A stretch of 64,000 bases of DNA from Heterohyrax brucei. Its lineage: Eukaryota > Chordata > Mammalia > Hyracoidea > Procaviidae. Where the stretch lies: contig CM053146.1 of NCBI GenBank assembly GCA_028571685.1, positions 25,455,431 through 25,519,430 of the forward strand. Reading direction: 5' to 3'. The notes under the pieces were generated by a model. It did no database searches and was not told where the DNA came from. It saw nothing but the letters and a program-made list of their open reading frames with translations. The position numbers were made by a program, and so were the translations under genes. This document shows, in pieces, positions 1-10,609 of the stretch (positions are counted from its first letter, which is position 1; each line of letters begins with the position of its first letter).

Positions 1-761
1 TGACAATCTTACAATGACTCTTTCATATTAAACTGTAAAGGCAACTCCCATGTTAATTTGCACAGTAGCGTAGATGCATTTCTTTGATAATATGTAATTT
101 TTGTTATTAACCATAGTAATCATCCATCAAAAGACTATAATCTGCTTACACTTAACATAACGTAGTGTTCTTTACCCCAAGGAGTTTACATTTAAAAACA
201 GAAGTAATAGAGTCATGCAGATGGTGAGGGAACTGATGCCAAATGCTGTTCTCACAGGAATATGACTTTTAGAAATGTGTGCACACAGGTGCCACAAGTG
301 TGTAGTCTGATTGTGAAGGTGTGCAATTGGTTATTTAATGACCTAGAACACACTTTTCTAAAAGTCTGGAGGTGTCTTCCAAGAAGGCTCGTTGAAGGAC
401 TGTATATATACTGGCATGATGGTGGCTTTGCTTACATTTCTTTCAAAAAGAAAGGCTTTATGTTTTATTAACTTGTGTATATTGATATCTGTGTTTGTGA
501 CTTATTGTCATGTGGCTTCACTGAGATGTGTTTGCTTTTTAATCAGAGTATAAGATTTGCAAAGGCAAATCTAAGTCCAGTAATTCAGCACCATATTTTT
601 AAGCCAGTGGATGTTGAAAGCTAATGACTATGACTGAATGTGGAGGAAAATAGGTGGATAAGTAAATTGTTTCTCAGCTTCAGATTTTGTAAAGGAATGG
701 CCATTTGGAGTAAACAAATTTTCATTGAAAAGGTGTTTAATGTTCTTATGCCTGGTTACTT
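1..761. other. Unassigned sequence, no gene seen
   Basis: AT-rich sequence with only short, unsupported open frames. I recognise no repeat consensus, splice-site pair or coding pattern. The short A/C-rich run around 762-785 already belongs to the tail of the SINE that follows. Confidence 0.5.
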
Positions 762-1412
762 TACAAAAACAAACAAACAAAAAACTTGCAGCTGAGTCAA
801 TTCTGATTCATGGAAACCTATCATGGATTGAATTGTGTCCTCCCAAAATATGTATTGCTATACCTGAGCATGTAACAATGCCCTTGGGAACACAATTCTC
901 TTTGGTTTGTTAATGAGGCCAATAAATTTTGAAATATAAAAAGATTAGGCTGGGCACAGAAGCAAGAAAACACAGATGGGGGAAGACATGAAGATAACAA
1001 AGGAACCAAGGACCAGAAGCTGAACAGAGACAAACAACTTTTCCCCTAACCAACCAAGGGCCTCCAACAAGAGAGAAAAAGCCTTCCCCTAGAGCTGGTG
1101 CCCCGATTTCCTATTCTTAGCTTCTTCTTACTTGTGAGAAAATAAATTTTCTGTTCATTAGAATAATCTGTTTGTGATGTTTCTGTTGCAGTAACACTAG
1201 ATAACTAAGACAAGACCCCATGTGTCTGAACACAACTGTGCTTCATTGGTTTTTCAAGGACTGGTTTTTTGGAAGAAGATCATTAGATCTTTTTTCTGAG
1301 ATACCTCTGTGTAGACATGAATTACCAGAATTTCTGTTAGCAGCCATGCATGTTAATCATTTTCACCACCCATGGACTCGATGAACTCACAGTTACAGGC
1401 CCACCCATTCTT
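762..1412 (-). mobile_element. AfroSINE-type SINE split by an LTR
   Basis: Minus-strand tRNA-derived SINE of the afrotherian type. The left part (762-821) has the A-rich tail side and the motif agctgagtcaattctgattc. The right part (about 1213-1412) continues with gaccccatgtgtctgaacac, then cctctgtgtagacatgaa and the cag-gtta-ccaccca box region. The two parts join up as one SINE once the LTR between them is removed. The flanks of the LTR read roughly aaacc and agacc, compatible with a 5-bp duplication. Confidence 0.75.
822..1212 (+). mobile_element. Solo LTR, ERVL-MaLR type
   Basis: Fossil LTR. It begins near atggattgaattgtgtcctc and ends near gcagtaacactagataacta. Between them are the GAG-CTGG-GCCC block and the gtgagaaaataaattt polyadenylation region typical of MaLR LTRs. 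It looks like the same family as the LTR at 62665-63185. No internal region or second LTR is visible, so it is a solo LTR. It lies inside an AfroSINE, so it is younger than that SINE copy. Divergence looks moderate. The family name is by resemblance to MaLR/MLT consensus sequences and could be an elephant-specific subfamily. Confidence 0.65.
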
Positions 1413-1861
1413 CCAGACTCACCAGCAATGGATGTAGGATGCCTCTGAGGCCCCATCACAGAAGGTTCCAACTGCTCTGTTCAAGCCAGTGAAGTTGGAT
1501 TTGCAGGGTGAATAGACAAGCTACAATGCAGAGAAGCAGGAGCTGCATGGGTGACTTTCTGTGTTTTCTCACTTTTCCCAAAACATCACCACATTTTGGG
1601 CATACTGAGTGTCTGCCACATTCTAGGCATTGTAGAATGACTGGATGTTATTGACCTCCACAAATATTTATGATGTAAATTACCTGCCAGAACAGTACAC
1701 ACTGTCCTACAAGGCTTGAGAGTTATGACAGAGTGTGTTCTTACTAGGTAACCTCTTGCTAGACATGTTGGTGATGTCAAAGTTAAAGAATTCTCTATAA
1801 CCGAGCAGGGACCGAGGTGGCCTGAGTAGAAGGGTCATTATCATTAAAGAAGCTTAAAAAC
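1413..1861. other. Unassigned sequence
   Basis: No coding pattern and no confident repeat match. A stretch near 1600-1640 is faintly MIR-like but too weak to call. Confidence 0.4.
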
Positions 1862-2056
1862 ACATTGCCTTCTAGGCTATTCTGGCTCATAACAGCCCCA
1901 TAGCATGGAGTAGAAGTGTACCATAGAATTTCGAAGATTCTAAACCTTTACAGAAGCAGACTGTCATATCTACTTCCATGGAACAAGTGGTGGCTTCAAA
2001 CTGCCAACCTTTAGTTATCACCAGAGCACATTGGCCACTGTACCAACAGGGGTCTT
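1862..2056 (-). mobile_element. AfroSINE-type SINE
   Basis: Minus-strand copy showing the order gattctggctcata-like head, cagcccc, gtagaa, acagaagcagactg, ggcttcaaactgccaacct and caccagggct-like end. This is the longer AfroSINE variant with the extra acggaagcagactgcc block, also seen at 20970-21178. Confidence 0.75.
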
Positions 2057-2076
2057 ACTAATGAGGCTCAGAATGC

Positions 2077-2636
2077 CACACGGGGCAATTAAGTTCACAA
2101 ACTCATCCTAAAAAAAGTGCTATGTCCATCATTACTGACTATCACTACAGTCATCTTCAAAGTACTCGTTTTGGGAAGCTCTGCACTGATACTAGCACCT
2201 AGTCCACCCTTCAAAGCAATTTTGGAATTTTCTTCTCGAATGACCATCAGAGCTGTCATCCTAAGAGGTCTGACAAACAAGTTCATGAACTCATCCTAGA
2301 AAAAGTGCTTTGAAGGGTAGACTAGACAGCGATGTTGATACATAGCTTCCCAAGGGTAGTATTTCAAAGGTGACCATAATAATACCCAGCAACAAGGTAT
2401 GCAGGACCTTTTCTAGGAGGAGTTCTCTAATTTAACTTTCAGAACTTGTACAATGATCTCTGATGGACATTCCAGAAAAAGAGTTCTAAAATTTCTTTAA
2501 AGGGTGAACTAGACTCTGATATCACTGCACAGTTACCCAAGGGGAGTACCTTGAAGGTGACATGGTGACATTCAGCAATGAGTTATTCGGGACTTTTTTC
2601 TAGGATGAGTTCGCAGACTTAATGGGCAAACCTCGT
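2077..2636. mobile_element. Mariner-derived foldback element, composite
   Basis: Non-autonomous mariner derivative with long inverted arms. The outer left arm carries the terminal motif caattaagttcacaaactca, and the outer right arm ends with the inverse gatgagttcgcagacttaat. At the centre of the palindrome (about 2264-2455) lies a second set of inverted ends, aggtctgac...aagttcatgaactcatcc and its inverse. The inner unit sits at a TA dinucleotide. The same inner right-end junction occurs in the copy at 6308-6672. No transposase sequence is present. Confidence 0.75.
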
Positions 2637-2841
2637 ATGTGTAATACCAGCTCTGCAAGCAAGCCCTGGACCACTTGTTTCTCCACACTCAGTAAACCGA
2701 TGTCGGCAAGTCTCATGAGTGGACATGAGTGTTTGAAGAAGCAGCAACAGATGCTGCAATATACTTGAAGTAGTGGAAAATAAGATTACACTTACTTTCT
2801 TCTCAGTGTTCCAACACAGAAGTCCATGTTTACCTGATCCA

Positions 2842-3110
2842 TACCTTAGTTTCCTAATGCTTCGTAACAAAATATACAAGTGGGTAGCTGCAAGGAACAA
2901 AAAACTTATTTCTGGAAGCTAGAAGTCCATATCAAGATACTCGCTGATTTGTGAGCCTCTCTTCTAATTTCTTATGACCACTGGCAAACCTAGCCATTCT
3001 TTTGCTTGTAGATGACCCATACATGCCATCTGTCTTCACCCTGTGCATCTGTGTCTATTATGCTTTTTGCAAAACAAAACTCAAAAGTGCTTAAGATCCA
3101 CCTTATTCTC
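2842..3110 (-). mobile_element. MLT1-like LTR (ERVL-MaLR), fossil
   Basis: Antisense MaLR LTR. On the plus strand it reads cttagtttcctaatgct, then acaagtgggtagct, tggaagctagaagtccatat, gcttgtagatga, and finally a truncated ccacctta end. It is old and strongly diverged, and a single LTR with no internal region. Age by eye is consistent with an insertion ancestral to placental mammals. Confidence 0.7.
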
Positions 3111-3114
3111 ATAT

Positions 3115-3799
3115 GTTGTTAGGTGCTGTCGAGTCAGTTCTGACACGTAGCAACCGTATGCACAACACAATGAAACACTGCCTAGTCTTGCACCACGTCC
3201 ACAGTCACTTTTATGCTTAAGCCCATTGTTGCGGCCACTGGGTCAATCCATCTAATTGAGGGTCTTCCTCTATTTCACTGACCCTCCACTCTACCAAGCA
3301 TAATGCCCTTTTCCAAGGACTGATCCGTCCTGACATAAAGTATATAAGATGCAGTCTCACCACTTTTGCTTCCAAGGAGCGCTCTGGCTATACTTCCTCT
3401 AGAATAGACCTATTTGTTCCTTTCTCAGTCCATGGTACATTCAGTGTTCTTCTCCAACACTACGATTCAACGGCATCAATTCTTCTGTCTTCCTCATTCA
3501 TTGTCCAACTTTTGCATGCATGTGATGCAACTGAAAATACTATGACTTGGGTCAGACTCACCTTAGTCGCCATCTTTACTTTTCAGTAATTTAACAACTT
3601 CCTTTGCAGCAGATTTCTCAAATACAATGTGTCTTTTCATTTACTGACTGCTGTTTCCGTGGGTGTTGATTGTGGAACCAAGTAAAGGGAAAACCTTAAA
3701 AATCTCCATCCTTTCTCCATTTATTACGACTTTGCTTACTGTTCCAATGATGAGGATTTTTGTTTTCTTGATATTGAGGTGCAATCCATATAGCGTCAT
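3115..3799 (-). mobile_element. RTE (BovB-like) LINE, 5'-truncated
   Basis: Minus-strand RTE1-type 3' part. It starts with the characteristic terminal gttgttaggtgctgtcgagt and runs through the region that encodes the C-terminal half of the ORF (antisense of ...RMARL...FWHVVRRDQSLEKDIMLGRV-like sequence). It stops near ggtgcaatccatata, inside the reverse-transcriptase region. It has several frame breaks and no intact ORF. A 5' truncation like this is usual for LINEs. Confidence 0.85.
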
Positions 3800-4162
3800 T
3801 AAAATAACAAAAGAAAAACTGTATTTCTAAGTAAAGTTGTATTTACAAGTACCCAACCCAACACACTGTTGTTTACAACTACATGGGTTAGTGTATTCAA
3901 GCTAATTTTGAGATGGACGTTATTCAGTGGATGAGCTGCCTCAACATCACCTAGGTTTCTTTAGAAACACTTGGATTTCGGAAGTCCAATTCCAAATGTG
4001 GTTGAAAACAAAAGCCAAGAAGATTCACTTTTACTCTGATCCCCAAGTGAAATGTGAAAATTATTTTTTATTAAAATATATTTGTGTATTTTTTATTAAA
4101 GTATACAATACAGTATACATACATATGTATAATTTGACATGAATACTTGAATTAAATGCCAT
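3800..4162. other. Unassigned sequence
   Basis: AT-rich sequence with no recognised repeat. It contains a short open frame of about 70 codons without family resemblance. TA precedes the mariner that follows. Confidence 0.4.
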
Positions 4163-4163
4163 A

Positions 4164-4718
4164 TGAGGGCTGCCAATTAAGTCCATGAACTCATCCAAGG
4201 AAAAGTGCTACATACACTGCTGAATATCACTATGGTCACGTTTGAAGTACTCCCCTTGGGAAGCTAGGAACCAATGCCAGAGCCTAGTCCACCCTTCAAA
4301 GCAATTTTGGAACTCTTTTTCTGGAATGGCCGTCAGAGTCGTCATTATATTACCCTGGATGCCCTGAATGTCATCAAAATGTGTTCTTTTCACTATTTCC
4401 TTTATCTTAAGCTAAATAAAAGTCATTGGAGGCCACATCAGGTAAGTAGGGAGGGTGTCCCAGTACAGTTATTTGTTTACCGACTAAGAACTCTCTCACA
4501 GACAACTGTACAATTAAGTCTGCAAACTTGCCACTGTGCCACTGTGTGCAATGGCCATTCCAGAGAGTTCCAAAATTGCTCTGAAGGGTAGACTGGGCTC
4601 TGTTTTCAGTGCACAGCTGCCAAAGGGGAGTACTTTGAAGTTGACTCTCATGGTATTCAGCAATGAAGTATGTAGTACTTAGAACAATTAAATTCACAGA
4701 CTTAATTGTCAGACCTCA
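4164..4718 (-). mobile_element. Mariner transposon, internally deleted
   Basis: Flanked by TA on both sides (4162-4163 and 4719-4720), with inverted ends tgagggctgccaattaagt and the inverse acttaattgtcagacctca. The minus strand encodes a transposase remnant at about 4395-4500 containing HPPYLPDVASNDFYL. This corresponds to the PPYSPDLAPxDFxLF block holding the third catalytic Asp of mariner DD34D transposases. The N-terminal DNA-binding region and first catalytic Asp are missing, so the copy is inactive. Subterminal arms of about 150 bp are also imperfect inverted repeats. Confidence 0.85.
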
Positions 4719-4787
4719 TATATGTTGTTTTCATATTTATGTGAAATGATGTTTTTGTGCCTGCCCCCCTTCTCACTGTCATTCTTC

Positions 4788-4940
4788 TGGTTTGGCATAG
4801 TGGTTAAGTGCCTGGTTGCTCACGGAGAGATTGGTAGTTCAAACCCACAGCCTGGAAATTCTACCAGGTGATTCTACGCTGTCCTAAAGGGTTGCTATGG
4901 GTTAGAATCAAGGTAATAGTAACAAATTTGGTTTTGGTTT
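4788..4940 (+). mobile_element. AfroSINE
   Basis: Plus-strand copy with an A-box-like ggcatagtggttaagtgcct, B-box-like tggtagttcaaaccca, then accaggtgattctacgctgtcct, gggttgctatgggttagaat and a ttggttttggtt end. It is diverged. Confidence 0.85.
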
Positions 4941-5204
4941 ATATCAATCATTTTGTATGTACCTTTCCATATTTTTTACCACTCTTATGTTCAATTCTAC
5001 ATAGTCATAGATATAGACACACTGGCTTTAACAGCCTTTGTGATGATACATGCATGTATTATAATCATGAATTTTCAAATACAGGATCGTATTACACAAA
5101 CGAATCAACTAGACGTGTGTGGGTTCATTCTATGTTTCCTCACTTAACCATAGTGCATTGAAGTCTCCAAGTTAATTGATATAACTGCAACTTATTTTAA
5201 AATT

Positions 5205-5363
5205 GAAAAAAAAACTTTGCTGTCTAGTTGATTCTGACTCATAGTGGCTCTATAGGACAGAGTAAAAATGCCCTACGAGGGTTTCCATGGAGTGGCGGGT
5301 GGTTTAAACAGTTTATCTTTGGAATAGCAGCCAAACTCTTAACTACTGGGCTACCAGCGGTCC
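5205..5363 (-). mobile_element. AfroSINE
   Basis: Minus-strand copy with an A-rich left edge, then tgctgtctagttgattctga, ctcatagtggctctatagga, ggtttccatgga, taactactgggctacca. It is close to full length. Confidence 0.85.
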
Positions 5364-5409
5364 TATTTTACAATAACTGCAAAATATGTTACCTTATATA
5401 TATACCCTA

Positions 5410-6220
5410 ATTCATTCAATGATTTCCCTATGATGGGTACTAATTTGCTTTTTGTTGGCTGTTCTATTGATTACGGCAACAAACATCTATGTCTTACTTA
5501 TTGATACTGTTAATTCTGTGGGTACATTTCTTGAATTGGAAGAACTGAGTAAAAAGACATAAACATTTTTAATTTTTACATCATCGCCATATATCTTTTC
5601 AAAAAATAACTGCCATAGCTCAACAATTAATACTGTAATGTGAATTTTGGTAACTCTTCAATGGCAATAAAGCTTACTAGTTTTGCAGATATTTGAAGTT
5701 CTGTGATTTTTAACTGTTACTTTATTTTCCAGACTACTGACTTGTTTTAAATTTAGGCACATTTTCATATGTTTATTGACCATTTGTTTTTCTTATATCC
5801 CTTGACAAATTATTGGGTATTTATGGTGATTCCGGTTTGACATTAAAAAAGTTCTACAAAAGGCAACTTAAAACACAACATCTCTGCTAGGTGGTACTTT
5901 TTGTTCTCTCTGTGTATATATGTATATATTCTACTATAAACTGTTAGAAACACAATTTGTTGATTGAGGTACGTATGTATCTTTATGGCTCTGTACACAT
6001 ATTGTAAAACTGTCTTTTGGAATAGCGCTATTAGTTTATACAAACATTGTCAGTGTACAAAAAGGGCCAAATGGTATGGAACATAACGTCTTCTAGTTCG
6101 ATAGTTAAAAAATAGCTCTATTTTATATTATTTAGTTCTAATTTACTTGTGATGTTGAATATTTTTCTCATATTTACTAGCTATTGGCATTCTGTCTTAT
6201 GTCTGCACCATACATCATAA
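5410..6220 (-). mobile_element. Ancient L1 fragments
   Basis: Antisense remains of the ORF2 C-terminal region of an old L1. Diagnostic pieces are tttctattgattac...aacaaacatct, acatttcttgaattggaaga, and tttcatatgtttattgacca followed by tttgtttttc. A second, partly overlapping set appears at 5880-6200, with gatgttgaatatttttctca followed by tatttac. So either two fragments or a rearranged one are present. It is far more diverged than the other L1s here. Confidence 0.5.
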
Positions 6221-6307
6221 ACACCCATCATCTCCCTTATTAAATATAGTATCTGGATAGAAAGAAGCATAATAAATTGCAAGTCAGAAAATGTAATTAC
6301 CTACATA

Positions 6308-6672
6308 TGAGGGACAATTAAGTTCATGAACTCTTCCTAGAAAAAATGCTACATACCTCATTGCTAATACCACTACTGTCACCTTCAAAGTACTCCCCTT
6401 GGGAAGCCAGACAGCGGCACCTAGTCTACATTTGTAGCACTTTTTTCTAGGATGATTTCACAAATTTAATCATCAGTACTTGTACACTGACAGCTCTGAT
6501 GAACATTCCAGAAAAGAGTTCCAAAATTGCTTTGAATGGTGGGTTAGGCACTGGCATCACTGCCCAACTTTCCAAGAGGAGTACGTCAAAGGTAACCATA
6601 GTGATATTCAGCAATGAGTTATGTAGCACTTTTTCTAGGATGAGTTCATAAAACTGGTTGTCAAACCCTGTG
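6308..6672. mobile_element. Mariner-derived foldback element
   Basis: Starts tgagggacaattaagttcat after TA and ends with an inverted gatgagttcataaaactgg. There is no transposase. An internal copy of the right terminal motif lies at about 6430-6475 (tttttctaggatgatttcac), joined to gtacactgacagctctgatg. That is the same join seen at about 2450 in the first copy. The central left part is shorter than in the 2077-2636 copy. Confidence 0.75.
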
Positions 6673-6700
6673 TATTACAAATTGGAGATACCCTATTTGT

Positions 6701-6864
6701 AAACCCTGGTGACATAGTCAGTTAAGTGCTATATCTGCTAAACAAAAGCTCAGCAGTTCAAATCCACCAGGTGCTCCTTGGAAATTCTGTTGGTCAGTTC
6801 TACTCTGGCATATAGGGTTGCTATGAGTCAGACCCAACTCAATGGCAGTAGGATTTTTATTTTA
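6701..6864 (+). mobile_element. AfroSINE
   Basis: Plus-strand copy beginning aaaccctggtgacatagtca, with cagttcaaatccaccaggtg as the B-box region, cttggaaattctgttggtca, and atagggttgctatgagtcag near the end, followed by a T/A-rich tail. Confidence 0.9.
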
Positions 6865-6926
6865 ATGTGAATACTAGTGCACTTTTATTTCTTTTGAACT
6901 GAGCTAGAAAAGTTGGTTTCCAAACT

Positions 6927-6942
6927 TCCAGGCTAGTATTTT
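6927..6942. repeat. Target-site duplication of the L1, left copy
   Basis: tccaggctagtatttt here matches tccaggctactatttt at 10565-10580 with one mismatch. The pair delimits the L1 at 6943-10564. Confidence 0.8.
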
Positions 6943-7849
6943 TTATTTTAATTTTTTAAAATTGTGATTAGGTGAAAGTGTACAATCTAAGACAATTTGG
7001 TATATAAAACTCCAACCACGTACCTCTATGCAACTCTCTCTGCTCTGCTCACTCTGTGACAGCACACACTTCTTTTCCATTCTTTACTTCCAATATCTAG
7101 TCAATCAACACGTGTCCTCTCCTCTCCGTCTTCTTCTCTCTCCTACAAAAACAGTAAGTGGAACAGCCTAACGTATAAATTAAACTATAAAGTACACACA
7201 CCACCTGCAAAATTCTGTGTCACTTAGTTAAGCTCAATACTTGTCTGAGGTGTTGGCTTCTGTACTGATTTCAGCCCTGGGCTAGTAGCAAGTCTAGGTG
7301 GCATGTTCTCAGGGGACCCTCTAGTTTGTTAGACCATGAAGTCTAGTCTTTTAATAGGGTTGTAAATCTGTACACCCCTTTCTCTCATGCTATGTCGGGG
7401 ACTTTGCATTATGTTCCCTGTCAGAGCTGCATATGGTGGTAACCAGACACCATCTAGTGCTTCTACTCTCCTGCTGATGTAGTCTGCCAATCATATGGGT
7501 CCTTTTGCCACTTGGGCTCAATTTCCTCATGTCTTTTACATTCTCCATGTGGGCTGGGACAAATTAGGGTCCCTTCAATGGCAACTTGCTGGCTTTTAAG
7601 ACTCCAGGTGCCACCCAGCAATGTGGGGCACAGCACACTGTCTTAGAAAAAGACTAGTTATGCGAATTGACCTAAATGTCCCCTGAAAACTTGGTCCCCT
7701 GACCCTTGTTCTTGCTACTCTGTTCTTTGAAATGTTGGGTTGAATTTAGAAAATCTTTTAGTTTGTGGTGTAGTCCAGTTATGCTGAGCTGTCTTCCGCT
7801 GAATTCTGTTACTACCTTCACCTATCTGAATTCCTACTGATTAATCTAT

Positions 7850-8010
7850 GGAAACCCTGGTGGCATAGTGGTTAAGTTCTATGGCAGCTAACCAAAAAGC
7901 CGGCAGTTCAAATCTGCTAGGCATTCCTTGGAAGCTATAGGGCAGTTTTACTCTGTCTGTAGGGTCATTATGAGTCATAATTGACTCAATGGCAGTGAGT
8001 TTTTTGTTTT
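7850..8010 (+). mobile_element. AfroSINE inside the L1 3' UTR
   Basis: Plus-strand copy gaaaccctggtggcatagtg to cagtgagttttttgtttt, interrupting the L1 3' UTR. It is flanked by taatcta-like sequence on both sides (7842-7848 and just after 8010). Confidence 0.9.
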
Positions 8011-9539
8011 AAATCTAATCTGTGAACAGCCCTCTTCCTCCCTCCCTATCTATGTAACCATCAAAAAGTATTTTCTTCTGTGTATAATCTTTAGCTTCTT
8101 CATCTCTTTGACTTCCTCTCCATCTGAAAGGTCTATGAATGCATTAATATGCCCCTCTTTTTAGTATAATGTGGTCATAATTTGCACACTGAGATCTCTG
8201 CTTCCCTAATTTTAGTACTTTATCTTTGACTGAGCTTTGTTACTTCTCTAACCAAGTACGACTCTGGATACTATGTCCTCCATTGCATTCTTGGGTATAT
8301 GTCTAATGTTATTTATTGATATTCTAAGCAAAGAAATTGTGTCAGTATTTCTTGTAATTTTTTTTTCTTTTTTTGCAATGTCTCTAAGCTTCTGTTTAAC
8401 TGATAATGTCCTAGTTTCACTACTATATTTGGGAGACAGTTTTGTAGGATATATAATTCTTGGTTAGAAGCTTTTTCCTTCAAGGCTTTGTATGGCTCTT
8501 CCCATTGCCTTCTTGCCAACGTGGTTTCAGCTGATTAATCAAAGGTTTGTGTAAAAAACTCCCTTTTGTTAGTTTTGGTTTAGTTTTTTCCACAACTGGT
8601 TTCTATAGTTAGTTTAAGCCTAAATGTCTTTAAGAACCTCTCCTAATGTTTCATTTTGTTAAGCTTGATTATAGTATATTTAGGTGTCTTTCTTTGGGGA
8701 TCTACTTTTTGTGGAGTTTGATAAGTATCTTAGAAAAATATCTTCTCACATTTCATGATGTCAGGGAAATTTTCTGCCAGCAACTGTTCAACAATTCTCT
8801 CTGTATTTTCTGCTATCCCTGCTTGTTCTGGTACTCTAGGAACCAGTAAGTTATTTCTCTAGATAGTCTTACATAACTCTTAGTGATTCTTCATTTTTCT
8901 TGATTCTTTTGTGATTTTTCCTTATAAATGCTGGTTTCAGTTGCTTCATCTTCAATCTCCCCAACATGGCATTCCATCTCCTTTGAATTTCTATTGAATC
9001 ATGCAACTGTGATTTTATTATTAATCTACTGAGTTTCAGATAGTTGTTGTTCTAGCAATTCTTGCAGCTTGTTTAAGTTTTCATTTCATTCTACTGCACT
9101 TTGTCTAATCTCCATCCTTAAGTCTAGAAGGGCTCTATAAATAATTGTTTTCTATTCTACCTCCAATAATTTCAGGAAGGCTTCTTAATTTTAGGAGTTT
9201 TCTAGAGCTGAGGTGGCCTACTTCTTTAAATGGTTAGTGATTGATTCTTGTCTCTCAGCCATCAAAAAGCTCTTGTGGTTTAATTGTTATGTTATTGCAA
9301 TCTAACTTATATGTGTATATATACATATATATACTCATGCATTTTAGTTTGATTTTGACTGTCTAAATAGTCTAGTATTTTGAGCTAGAGTGGTTGTTGG
9401 AGCCTTTATAATTCTGATGTCCTGTTACTCAGTGATTGGAGTGATGATTACACTGAGAAATGTAGTAAGGATTTCTGGCTCAGTGAAGCCAGTAGAATTC
9501 TTCTTCCTGCTCTTCCTTTGCTTCTCTCCCTAGGTCTTG

Positions 9540-10140
9540 GAGAAAATCTCTGGGCACACACATAAAATATCCTACAACTGGCTCAGGTAATGCTCTAGAA
9601 TTGAAAGTCAGGTGTAGAGTGGAGAATAGAGGGGGCAAGTCTGGGTATAGGGAGTATAGGCAGTGTATAGGAAAAGTTTGGTCATGAAAGTTGAATTTTT
9701 TCTGTGAATCTGTAGATGTAGCATTCCATAGCTCAGGGGAGTCTGTGGAACTTGTCCTATACCCCTCTCTTTATTTACCTCTCTGAGAGTGGGAGAAAAC
9801 TCAGGGCACACATATAAAATGTCTCACTTCCTCACAGGTAGTGCACCAGAATTTAGCCTCTGGTATAAAGCAGAGAAGGCAGGTAGGGAAGACTGGGGAT
9901 AAGGAGGGAAATCAGCATGTAGGAAAGGATTGAGCTGTAAGAAATCATGATCACTTATTTTGAAATGATTCGTCTCAGGGTCTGTACTGTGGCTCAAGCG
10001 ATTCACCAGAGGTTTTGCTTCCACAATTACTTTTGTTTCCCTCTTTGTGACTGGGAGGAAATCTCAGGGCACACTTGTACAGTCTCACTTCCAGTTCAGG
10101 TAGTGTACCAGAATTTCATGTCCAGTGTAGCTCAAAGAAA
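9540..10140 (-). repeat. Tandem units of the L1 5' UTR (type 2)
   Basis: Three successive diverged units, each containing cagggcacac...taaaat...caggtagtgcaccagaattt-like sequence. They begin near 9552, 9801 and 10067, a spacing of about 250-265 bp. The same unit occurs at 51317, 51558 and 51830 in the outer L1 of the nest. In other mammals, tandem 5' UTR units of L1 carry promoter activity. That role is inferred here. Confidence 0.65.
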
Positions 10141-10564
10141 CAAGGGAAGAAAGGCACTGCTGTACTCTTCCTGTGCACTCCCAGGAATGGCCATGTAAAG
10201 CTCAGCCTCTTGGTTGAAAGAGATACTCTCTAGTCAAGTGCCTCTGCTCAGTGTAGCAGCCAGCTCCAGCCATGCTCCCAGAGGTAACAGTCCCAGTCCA
10301 GCCTCTCAGCTGACAAAGATGGCCTCTGCACCTGAGCTGCCTCTCCACTACCACATCAACAGAAGTGAGAACCTTTGCACTGATGATTTGCATCTGACAA
10401 AGGTAATTTTTCGCCTTTCTGTCACCAGTCTGATCTTACATGTTTTCACTGGATCTTGGGACCCCTATAATGTTGTTTTTGTTCCATTCAGTTGCTTTTC
10501 ATGGCCCTAGCTGCTAGATTGATAAGAAGAGATGAATGCTAGTCTGTCATCTTCGCCCCACCTC

Positions 10565-10580
10565 TCCAGGCTACTATTTT
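10565..10580. repeat. Target-site duplication of the L1, right copy
   Basis: Partner of 6927-6942. It marks the 5' end of the minus-strand L1. Confidence 0.8.
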
Positions 10581-10609
10581 CTACAATATTAGGCTATTCA
10601 TTAGATCAT

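Larger units (their letters stand above)
6943..10564 (-). mobile_element. L1 LINE lacking ORF2, both ends present
   Basis: Minus-strand L1 bounded by a 16-bp TSD. Read on the minus strand it has a 5' UTR of tandem units (about 9350-10564) and an ORF1-derived region (about 8100-9300). At 8094/8095 it then passes directly into the 3' UTR (about 6943-8094). All of ORF2, roughly 4 kb in a complete L1, is absent. The sibling copy at 48698-52335 shows that the upstream breakpoint falls on AAG|GTAAAT, a good splice donor. The 3' UTR is recognisable by comparison with 36650-37590 and 57636-58560. ORF1 is broken by many stops. An AfroSINE inserted later at 7850-8010. Confidence 0.85.

Noticed and set aside
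9540-10140. CRISPR-like array or satellite
   Set aside because: The units are long, diverged and few, without unique spacers. They are tandem 5' UTR units of an L1.
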